This document shows, piece after piece, positions 1 through 5,307 of a stretch of 5,878 nt of DNA. The translations under genes and the position numbers were made by a program. The notes under the pieces were generated by a model. The model saw only the letters and a program-made list of their open reading frames with translations. It was not told the origin of the DNA and did no database searches. Source of the DNA: Deltaproteobacteria bacterium (lineage in GTDB: Bacteria; Desulfobacterota; Desulfobacteria; Desulfobacterales; Desulfatirhabdiaceae). The DNA is taken from NCBI GenBank assembly GCA_026388755.1, contig JAPLJE010000476.1, forward strand, positions 1-5,878, written 5' to 3'. The number at the start of each line of letters is the position of its first letter. Position 1 is the stretch's first letter.

Positions 1-288
1 AGAGAACAGCATGGCCAGGGGCCAAGATAAAAAGGCGCTCTGTACCCCCCATAGCGATAGAATCCCCACGGTATAGGCGCCGACTCCCAAAAACGCGGCA
101 TGTCCCAGGCTGACCATGCCGCCGAATCCCAGGATCAGATCCAGGCTGAGCGCAGCCATCGCATATATCATGATACGCGTAATCAGGCGCGTGTAAAATA
201 CGTCTCCAAAGAGGGGGATTACAGCCAGGACCGCCAGCAACAAAAGAAGCGCGACACTGCGAAGATCGAAATGCCGGGAATCATCCAT
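1..288 (-). CDS. livM: HAAT-family ABC transporter permease, LivM type (partial, 3' end beyond window)
   Basis: Ninety-six codons from an ATG at 288 run open to the window edge, so only the N-terminal part is present. LivM is the second inner-membrane permease of HAAT (branched-chain amino acid type) ABC importers; it pairs with LivH to form the channel. What is seen: a short basic N-terminus, a hydrophobic helix at about residues 11-27, then the family signature around residues 50-72, with GFGGMVSLGHAAFLGVGAY closely matching the LivM consensus. The ATG overlaps the livH stop by 8 nt (ATGGATGA). An AAAGGG lies about 13 nt upstream, which is far for a ribosome binding site, so translation is probably coupled to livH. 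The ATPase genes livG and livF normally follow and would lie left of position 1. The family call is firm; the transported substrate is not known. Confidence 0.93.
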   Translation of the reverse strand, partial: MDDSRHFDLRSVALLLLLAVLAVIPLFGDVFYTRLITRIMIYAMAALSLDLILGFGGMVSLGHAAFLGVGAYTVGILSLWGVQSAFLSWPLAMLFS

Positions 289-1159
289 TTGCGGAAAACA
301 ACCCTTTAGGGCGCCAGAATAAAATTGCTGCCATCAGCAGGTAAATCACCATGGATGCCAGAGCCGGGGGCAACAGGATGCGGCCGAACGTATCGGCAAC
401 CCCGACCATAATGGACGCCAGCAACGCGCCGCGGATCGATCCGAGTCCGCCGATGACGATTACCACAAGCGCCAGAATCAGAACCGGATCCCCCATACCG
501 GATTCTATGGAAAGGATGGGACCGGCCATCATTCCGGCCAGACCCGCCAGGGCCGAGCCGATCCCGAACAACACCGTGTACAGCAATTTGATATTGACCC
601 CGAGGCTGCCTACCATTTCGCGGTGACTGGCTCCTGCCCGGATGAGCATGCCCAGTCGGGTTTTCATGACCAATAAATATAGCAGCAAGGCGACCAGCAG
701 TCCTGATCCGATGATAACCAGACGATAGACCGGGTAGATCACGCCCGGCAATATGGACACATAACCGGAAAGCCCATCGGGCAGGGCCATGAAAAGCGCC
801 TGCGGACCCCAGAGAATGCGTACGAGCTCATTGAAGCACAGAATAAACCCAAATGTGACCAGCACCTGATCCAGGTGGTCGCGATCATAAAGCCTTCGCA
901 TGGCAACCGCCTCGACGATCATCCCGATCAAAAACGTAGCCGGCAACGCCAACACGAGCGCCAGCAGAAATGAGCCGGTCCGCTGCTGCAGCGCCGCCGC
1001 CAGATATGCTCCCATCATGTACATCGAGCCATGCGCCAGGTTCAACAGATTCATGACCCCGAAAACAAGAGTCAGGCCTGATGCCATCAGGAAAAGCATG
1101 ACGCCCAGTTGCACTCCGTTTAACCCCTGTACAAGCAGCAGTATCGGATCCAAATGCAT
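281..1159 (-). CDS. livH: HAAT-family ABC transporter permease, LivH type
   Basis: A 292-residue polytopic inner-membrane protein, the usual length for LivH, the first permease of branched-chain amino acid type ABC importers. What is seen: hydrophobic segments along the whole length; the LivH signature at residues 28-52 (GLTLVFGVMNLLNLAHGSMY); the cytoplasmic ATPase-contacting loop at about residues 174-192 (RAGASHREMVGSLGVNI); the motif ALAGLAGMMAGP at 203-214; and the conserved GGLGSIRGALL at 237-247. The C-terminus FWRPKGLFSANG is typical. Its start follows livK by a 43-nt gap; AAAAAAGG lies only 1 nt before the ATG and GAAGG about 12 nt before it, so the ribosome binding site is suboptimal, but no better in-frame start exists nearby. 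It probably forms the channel with LivM and receives substrate from LivK. Family assignment is secure; substrate specificity cannot be read from a permease. Confidence 0.96.
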   Translation of the reverse strand: MHLDPILLLVQGLNGVQLGVMLFLMASGLTLVFGVMNLLNLAHGSMYMMGAYLAAALQQRTGSFLLALVLALPATFLIGMIVEAVAMRRLYDRDHLDQVLVTFGFILCFNELVRILWGPQALFMALPDGLSGYVSILPGVIYPVYRLVIIGSGLLVALLLYLLVMKTRLGMLIRAGASHREMVGSLGVNIKLLYTVLFGIGSALAGLAGMMAGPILSIESGMGDPVLILALVVIVIGGLGSIRGALLASIMVGVADTFGRILLPPALASMVIYLLMAAILFWRPKGLFSANG

Positions 1160-1202
1160 ACCTTTTTTACACCTTCAAACTGTTGCCTTCAGCCTGTTTA
1201 CC

Positions 1203-2378
1203 CTACCACTTCATGGAACATTGTTCATGATAGGCGTCGGCGTGGTCTTGAAAGGCGACCCCGGTAATTTTGTTGGTCAAGATACCGTTCGAGTCCTTAA
1301 CCACCTGACGGATATAAAAATCCTGTATCGGGAAGTGATTGTGATTGAATCGGAACGACCCGCGCACGGATTTGAAGTCAGCTTTCCGAAACGCCGCCCG
1401 CAGTCCATCCTTGTCATTCAGATCCCCGTTGACCTGCCGGATGGCACTGTCGATCAGAAGCGCCGTATCATAGCCCTGAGCGGCAAACAAGGACGGCAGA
1501 TGGTTGTAGGCAGCCTGAAAATCCGCAACGAATTTCTTATTAACCGCGTTATCCAGGTCCGGGCTCCAGAAACTGGCGTTTATGATGCCCAAAGCGGCAT
1601 CTCCCATGGCAGGAAGCACCGCCTGGTTCGTGGTAAATGCCGTGGTATAGAGGGGATATTTTTCCTTAAGCCCGGCCTGTGCATACTGTTTGATGAAATT
1701 GACCCCCATGCCGCCCGGATAGAAGACGAAAACTGCCTCCGGATTTGCAGCCCGAAGCTGCGTCAACTCGGCGGCATAATCGGGTTGATTGACTTCGGTG
1801 TAGACCTCGGCCACAATCTCTCCCTTGAAGTAGCGCTTCACCCCCTCCAGTCCATCCTTACCCGCCTGGTAATTGGGCGCCATGAGGTACAGACGTTTGA
1901 TCCCCTTATCCTGAAGGTATTTGCCCATGGCCTCGTGTGTCTGATCGTTTTGCCAGGACACGGTAAACAGATTGGGCATGCATCCTGCGCCGGCAAGCGG
2001 AGAGGGTCCGGCATTGGCGCTGATCAGAAATATTCCGGCATCCGTGATGGGCTTGGCCACTGCCATCATGACATTCGAAAAGACGATACCGGTAACGAAA
2101 TCAACCTTATCCTTTTCCATCATCCGGGTTGAAACCTGCACCCCAACTTCGGGTTTCATCTGATCGTCGCCGACGATCACCTCCACGGGTAGCCCGCCCA
2201 ACTTGTCGCCACAATGCTTCAAGCCCAGCTTGAAGCCATCGAGGATGTCCATTCCGAGGCTGGCCCCAGGGCCGGACATGGTGGAAAGGTAGCCGATTTT
2301 CACCTTGTCAGCGGCAAAAACGGACGAAGAAACCAGCAGTATCCCTGTAACAATTAGCCCGACTATACGCTTGATCAT
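1203..2378 (-). CDS. livK: Periplasmic substrate-binding protein of a HAAT-family ABC importer (LivK-like)
   Basis: A 391-residue secreted solute-binding protein (Peripla_BP_6 / type I periplasmic fold) that captures a ligand in the periplasm for LivHM. Residues 1-22 are a clear Sec signal peptide (MIKR, a hydrophobic core, then SSVFA with likely cleavage before ADKVKIG). The mature protein begins with the family pattern KVKIGYLSTMSGPGASLG. Other marks are ISANAGPSPLAG near 119-130, WQNDQTHEAMGKYL near 142-154, MAPNYQAGKDGLEG near 166-179 and FNHNHFPIQDFYIRQVVKD near 344-362. These last patterns remind me of HAAT binding proteins annotated with aromatic or other non-amino-acid ligands, so the gene symbol denotes family only. 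ATG at 2378 is preferred over an in-frame GTG at 2384, because GAAAGGG at 2387-2393 lies 8 nt before the ATG but only 2 nt before the GTG. The first 71 nt overlap the end of trpA in another frame. Confidence 0.94.
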   Translation of the reverse strand: MIKRIVGLIVTGILLVSSSVFAADKVKIGYLSTMSGPGASLGMDILDGFKLGLKHCGDKLGGLPVEVIVGDDQMKPEVGVQVSTRMMEKDKVDFVTGIVFSNVMMAVAKPITDAGIFLISANAGPSPLAGAGCMPNLFTVSWQNDQTHEAMGKYLQDKGIKRLYLMAPNYQAGKDGLEGVKRYFKGEIVAEVYTEVNQPDYAAELTQLRAANPEAVFVFYPGGMGVNFIKQYAQAGLKEKYPLYTTAFTTNQAVLPAMGDAALGIINASFWSPDLDNAVNKKFVADFQAAYNHLPSLFAAQGYDTALLIDSAIRQVNGDLNDKDGLRAAFRKADFKSVRGSFRFNHNHFPIQDFYIRQVVKDSNGILTNKITGVAFQDHADAYHEQCSMKW

Positions 2379-3144
2379 GTCCACGACCCTTTCTCGCTAA
2401 GAGTTTATAAAAGGCGTTGATCCCCTCATTTTCCATCAACCGGATGGTCTGCGTTCCAATGACGGCAATGTCGGCTTTTCCTTTAATGAAATCGACATCC
2501 GCCCTGTCTTTTACCCCGAACCCAAGGGCCAACGGCAGGTCGGTTGCGGCCCGGCATCGCCCCAGATATCCTTCCAACTGGTCTGAAAAATCCGTGTCGA
2601 TACCGGTAACACCTTTTCTGGCAACACAATAAATAAAGCCCCTGGCAAAGGATGCGATGGTCTTCATGCGTTTATCGGAAGTTGTGGGAGAAAATATAAA
2701 TATAGGCGCCAGATTGTGCAGACTCATGGCCCTGAGGTAGTCTTCTCCCTCCTCATGGGGCAGATCCGGTACAATGGCGCCTTGTAGTCCTGCTTCAACC
2801 ATCTTTTTGCTGAAACGATCCACCCCATATTTAAACAGGATGTTGTAATAGCTCATAAACAGGAAAGGGATATCAAAGGTCCGGGTCACTTTCTGGGCAA
2901 ATTCGAAGCATTTCTGAACACTGGCTCCCCCTGAAAGAGCCTTTTGATTGGCATGAAGAATGACCGGCCCGTCTGCAATGGGCTCGGAAAAGGGGATCTG
3001 CAGTTCCATCAGATCAACGCCCGCATTGACCATGGATTCAACGATCCTGAAGGATTCCTCAAAAGACGGATATCCGATCACGATATGGGTCATGATCAGG
3101 ATATCCCGCTGTCTCAACCTGTCCCGCAAGTATGATTCAAGCAT
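2308..3144 (-). CDS. trpA: Tryptophan synthase alpha subunit (divergent TrpA)
   Basis: A 278-residue TIM-barrel protein. TrpA cleaves indole-3-glycerol phosphate to glyceraldehyde 3-phosphate and indole, which is channelled to TrpB. Catalytic Glu47 (MELQIPFSEP) and Asp58 (ADGPV), equivalent to Salmonella E49 and D60, are present, as are YYN at 99-101, VPDLPHEE at 125-132, Tyr172 in FIYCVARKGVTG (Salmonella Y175) and GFG at 208-210. Several pocket positions differ: His20 for Phe22, Val22 for Thr24, Glu54 for Asp56, and GTQ at 230-232 where GSA is usual. ATG at 3144 overlaps the trpB stop by 8 nt, with AGG 8 nt upstream; further in-frame upstream sequence is trpB read in the wrong frame. The normal end would fall near residue 252-260; here the frame continues into livK, adding an unusual basic, Cys-containing tail. 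The assignment as TrpA family is strong; the native substrate is likely but not certain. Confidence 0.93.
   Translation of the reverse strand: MLESYLRDRLRQRDILIMTHIVIGYPSFEESFRIVESMVNAGVDLMELQIPFSEPIADGPVILHANQKALSGGASVQKCFEFAQKVTRTFDIPFLFMSYYNILFKYGVDRFSKKMVEAGLQGAIVPDLPHEEGEDYLRAMSLHNLAPIFIFSPTTSDKRMKTIASFARGFIYCVARKGVTGIDTDFSDQLEGYLGRCRAATDLPLALGFGVKDRADVDFIKGKADIAVIGTQTIRLMENEGINAFYKLLARKGRGHDQAYSRANCYRDTAGFFVRFCR
2387..2393 (-). promoter_or_regulatory. Shine-Dalgarno site of livK, inside trpA
   Basis: GAAAGGG lies 8 nt before the ATG at 2378 and only 2 nt before the in-frame GTG at 2384, so it decides the livK start in favour of the ATG. It is embedded in the 3' part of trpA (codons for LARKGR), which means livK initiates while ribosomes are still finishing trpA. 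Confidence 0.75.
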
Positions 3145-4363
3145 GATATTGACCTGCCTTTTTGATGATGAACGCCTGCCATTTCGGGTCGTTGAATGCA
3201 TCGGCAATGGTGAAGATGTCCTTATCGCCTCTTCCCGACTGGTTGATGATGATGCTGTCATCCGTGGATAAAGACGGGGCCTCTTTGAAGGCCTGGACAA
3301 ACGCATGGGCGGATTCCAGAGCCGGAATTACCCCTTCCATGCGGATCGTCAGAGACAGGGCGTCCACCACTTCCCGGTCGGTAGCCGCCTCGAATCGCAC
3401 CCGGCCCGTTTCCTTAAGATGCGCCAGGATGGGCGAAACCCCCACGTAATCGAGCCCTGCGGCAACACTGTGGGTTTCTTTCATCTGACCATCAGCATCC
3501 TGAAGAAAATAGGTTTTATACCCCTGAGCAACCCCGATACTGGCATCCTTCGAGCAAAGCCGGGAGGCGTGCTGACCCGTATCCAGTCCCTTTCCACCAG
3601 CCTCAACTCCCACTAGCGCCACCGGATCATCCATAAAGCCGCTGAAAATCCCCAGGGCGTTGGAGCCGCCGCCCACACAGGCATAAACGCGGACCGGGAG
3701 TTTTTCCTCTCGCCGAAGGATCTGTGCGCGGGCTTCCGTTCCGATGATGGACTGGAAATAGGAAACCATCTCCGGAAAGGGATGCGGGCCGCATGCGGTT
3801 CCCAGCACGTAGTGGGTGGTATCCATGTTTGCAACCCAGTCTCGGAAGGCCTCGTTGATGGCATCTTTTAAAGTCCTGGACCCTTCTGTCACGGGAATCA
3901 CTTCGGCGCCCAACCGTTCCATCCAGAAAACATTCGGCCGCTGTCTTTCGACATCCACCTCACCCATGTAAATGGTGCACGCAAATCCGAATTTGGCGGC
4001 CATGGTGGCGGTTGCCACTCCATGCTGACCCGCACCGGTCTCTGCGATGACCCGGGTTTTTCCCATGCGTTTCACCAGAAGCCCCTGCCCCATGACATTG
4101 TTGGCTTTGTGCGCCCCGGTGTGGTTCAGATCCTCCCGTTTGATGTAGATGCGGGCGCCGCCAAAATGCCGGGTAAGATTCCCGGCAAACGTCAGAGGGG
4201 TGGGCCTGCAGGAATAGGTTGACATCAAGTCCACATATTCCTGCCAGAAAACCGGGTCGGTTTTTGCTTTTTGAAACGTCTCCACGAGTTCCTCGAAGGT
4301 GGCAACGAGAATTTCCGGGAGATAGGCGCCGCCGAATCCATCGTAATGGCCCCTTTCAATCAT
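3137..4363 (-). CDS. trpB: Tryptophan synthase beta subunit (TrpB1-type)
   Basis: A 408-residue PLP enzyme that condenses indole with L-serine to give L-tryptophan, working in an alpha2-beta2 complex in the cytoplasm. All key residues are visible: the PLP lysine Lys86 in NHTGAHK, catalytic Glu108 in AETGAGQHG, the phosphate-binding loop GGGSN at 231-235, Asp305 in GLDYVGV, Glu350 in PALESAHA and Ser376 in NQSGRGDKD. Lys165 in TLKDA corresponds to the Salmonella lysine that salt-bridges the alpha subunit. The N-terminal GHYDGFGGAYLPE and the overall length fit the TrpA-dependent TrpB1 group rather than the stand-alone TrpB2 group. ATG at 4363 is supported by a consensus GGAGGA at 4371-4376, 7 nt upstream, and overlaps the gntR stop by 8 nt. 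No catalytic residue is missing, so it should be active. The odd part is its setting: no trpE, trpD, trpC or trpF beside it. Confidence 0.97.
   Translation of the reverse strand: MIERGHYDGFGGAYLPEILVATFEELVETFQKAKTDPVFWQEYVDLMSTYSCRPTPLTFAGNLTRHFGGARIYIKREDLNHTGAHKANNVMGQGLLVKRMGKTRVIAETGAGQHGVATATMAAKFGFACTIYMGEVDVERQRPNVFWMERLGAEVIPVTEGSRTLKDAINEAFRDWVANMDTTHYVLGTACGPHPFPEMVSYFQSIIGTEARAQILRREEKLPVRVYACVGGGSNALGIFSGFMDDPVALVGVEAGGKGLDTGQHASRLCSKDASIGVAQGYKTYFLQDADGQMKETHSVAAGLDYVGVSPILAHLKETGRVRFEAATDREVVDALSLTIRMEGVIPALESAHAFVQAFKEAPSLSTDDSIIINQSGRGDKDIFTIADAFNDPKWQAFIIKKAGQYHA
3153..3160 (-). promoter_or_regulatory. Ribosome binding region of trpA, inside trpB
   Basis: The stretch AAGGCAGG ends 8 nt before the ATG at 3144. 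It supports this start over any upstream one and lies within the last codons of trpB, consistent with translational coupling of the two subunits. Confidence 0.6.
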
Positions 4364-5090
4364 CAGTCATTCCTCCAATGGTTTGAGAAAAAACAAATTG
4401 ATCTGTTCGGCAGTAAAGCTCTGAATAGATCACATTTTCAGCTTGCGGAAAGTGGAGAAACCGCTTGACAAGCAGAATGGGTGTGGTCGACGAGACGGCC
4501 AGGTCAACTGCTTTGCTTCCTTCAACATATCCGATTCTGAAGGTCTGCCTGCCGCTGACCGGCCGCATGAAATACCGTTCATCCACAATCCGGGAAAGAG
4601 ACTGGCCTTCCAGGTCAATGGCATCGATTCCCGTAAAAATACCCGCATGAAGATAAATATCTTCAATCAGGACAGGCGACGTTTCCACCCGGGTAAGCCT
4701 GGAAAGAAAGTAGGCGCTCTGGCCGGAGAAAGGATTCTCCGGGTCGGATCCGATTGCCCTCAGCCGGGTTTTTTGCAGGATGTGCAAGATCACCGATGTG
4801 CCTTCCCTGTGAAAAGCCGATGTTGTCCCTGCCAGCGAAAACAAGTTGATTTCTTTTTGCCGGGTCAAGACGTAGGTGCCAGAGCCGCGCTTTCGAACCA
4901 GAATCCGCTTTCGAACCAGCAGGTCTATCGCCTGCCTCACCGTCGGCCGACCTATCCCATAGGCCGCAGCCAGTGAATGTTCGGAAGGAATCCGGGTATC
5001 AGGCGGATAGTCTCCGGCACGTATACCGGCAAGAAGAATATCCGCCAACTGATGATACAGGGGCATGGGGGATTGGGAATTCAGCATCAT
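4356..5090 (-). CDS. GntR-family transcriptional regulator, HutC/UTRA subfamily
   Basis: A 244-residue ligand-responsive DNA-binding protein. Residues about 8-75 form the GntR winged helix-turn-helix: PLYHQLADILLAGI, then IPSEHSLAAAYGIGRPTVRQAID with the recognition helix near 47-59, and a wing ending RGSGTYV. Residues about 95-238 are a UTRA effector domain, shown by the family pattern PVLIEDIYL near 139-147 and IYSELYCRTDQFVFSQ near 221-236. UTRA regulators of the HutC type are mostly repressors released by a small metabolite. As first gene of the trpB-trpA-liv operon and with an inverted repeat over its own promoter, it probably represses itself and the genes behind it, sensing either the imported solute or a trp-related metabolite; the ligand cannot be read from sequence. 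The start is MM at 5090 or 5087: AAAGAG lies 4 nt before the first ATG and 7 nt before the second, so 5087 is possible. The gene ends in an 8-nt overlap with trpB. Confidence 0.95.
   Translation of the reverse strand: MMLNSQSPMPLYHQLADILLAGIRAGDYPPDTRIPSEHSLAAAYGIGRPTVRQAIDLLVRKRILVRKRGSGTYVLTRQKEINLFSLAGTTSAFHREGTSVILHILQKTRLRAIGSDPENPFSGQSAYFLSRLTRVETSPVLIEDIYLHAGIFTGIDAIDLEGQSLSRIVDERYFMRPVSGRQTFRIGYVEGSKAVDLAVSSTTPILLVKRFLHFPQAENVIYSELYCRTDQFVFSQTIGGMTDD
4371..4376 (-). promoter_or_regulatory. Strong Shine-Dalgarno site of trpB
   Basis: GGAGGA lies 7 nt before the ATG at 4363 and inside the last codons of gntR (the two Gly codons before MTDD). It fixes the trpB start and is the best ribosome binding site in the window, suggesting that trpB is translated more strongly than the regulator ahead of it. 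Confidence 0.85.
4888..4919. repeat. 14-bp direct repeat within gntR, 18-nt period
   Basis: CGCTTTCGAACCAG occurs at 4888-4901 and again at 4906-4919, exactly 18 nt apart. In the protein it gives the doublet LVRKR-I-LVRKR (residues 58-68) at the wing of the winged helix. The domain has normal family length here, so the repeat does not add residues compared with relatives; it may reflect local duplication or chance plus codon choice. Confidence 0.6.
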
Positions 5091-5131
5091 GAAGCTCTTT
5101 CATCATGACTACACACATTGTTTTTGAACTC

Positions 5132-5160
5132 ATTATCAACAGAATTGGTAAAGTTGTCAA
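5132..5160 (-). promoter_or_regulatory. Sigma70-type promoter of the gntR-trpBA-liv operon
   Basis: On the minus strand a perfect -35 box TTGACA (5155-5160) is followed after exactly 17 nt by GATAAT (5132-5137), a five-of-six -10 box. Transcription would begin near 5125, leaving a leader of about 35 nt before gntR. That leader is too short for a trp attenuator. The operon appears to have no other strong promoter in this window. Confidence 0.8.
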
Positions 5161-5165
5161 GACAA
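5154..5165. promoter_or_regulatory. Candidate GntR/HutC operator (TTGTC-AA-GACAA inverted repeat)
   Basis: Perfect 5-bp arms with a 2-bp centre lie directly over the -35 box of the gntR promoter. The core GTCAAGAC differs by one base from the GTNTANAC pattern reported for HutC-type GntR operators. A repressor bound here would block RNA polymerase, so autoregulation of the operon is the inferred role. Only one copy of this repeat was found by eye; a short repeat can arise by chance. Confidence 0.5.
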
Positions 5166-5207
5166 ATAATCACCGAAATGAATAACACGCAGATGATATG
5201 CGCGAAG

Positions 5208-5236
5208 TTGACAGAATTGAAAAAACTAACTATAGA
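5208..5236 (+). promoter_or_regulatory. Probable sigma70-type promoter of the cyclase-like gene
   Basis: On the plus strand a perfect TTGACA (5208-5213) is followed after 17 nt by TATAGA (5231-5236), which matches four of six -10 positions. A better-looking GATAAT at 5235-5240 sits 21 nt away, too far for this -35. Transcription would start near 5243, about 65 nt before the TTG start. The two -35 boxes of the divergent promoters are 47 bp apart, back to back. Confidence 0.55.
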
Positions 5237-5246
5237 TAATCTCAGG

Positions 5247-5258
5247 CGATAGATATCG
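5247..5258. repeat. Short inverted repeat CGATA-GA-TATCG downstream of the cyclase promoter
   Basis: Perfect 5-bp arms with a 2-bp centre, the same geometry as the candidate operator at 5154-5165 but with unrelated arm sequence. It lies just past the predicted start of transcription of the cyclase-like gene, a position where a repressor could act. At this length chance is a real alternative, so no function is assigned. Confidence 0.3.
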
Positions 5259-5307
5259 TGCAATACAATAAAGGTAAATGTTCCGGCAGGTAAAACGAGG
5301 TGCCGCT

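Noticed and set aside
1160..1202. Possible terminator in the livK-livH gap
   Set aside because: Only a weak AAAC/GTTT pairing with a long loop is visible, and no GC-rich stem precedes a U-run; the A-rich stretch before livH is on the coding side. Operon continuity is more likely.
900..2132. Long plus-strand open frame of 410 codons
   Set aside because: It lies antisense across livH and livK, both of which have unmistakable family motifs and good context; the antisense protein has no recognisable domain and no clear ribosome binding site.
2379..2384. GTG at 2384 as livK start
   Set aside because: It would leave only 2 nt from the Shine-Dalgarno; the ATG at 2378 has 8 nt spacing and gives a standard signal peptide.
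3145..3306. N-terminal extension of trpA by 54 residues
   Set aside because: The extra stretch is trpB coding sequence in the wrong frame, rich in Ser and Arg, with no TrpA similarity; the start at 3144 has an appropriate ribosome site and matches family length.
4443..4976. Plus-strand open frame of 177 codons
   Set aside because: It is the antisense shadow of gntR; the product is rich in Arg, Gly and Pro without a domain, as expected from reading a gene backwards.
4999..5118. Small minus-strand open frame of 39 codons beginning in the gntR leader
   Set aside because: It overlaps gntR in another frame, starts within a few bases of the predicted transcript start without a ribosome site, and contains no Trp codons, so it is not a trp leader peptide.
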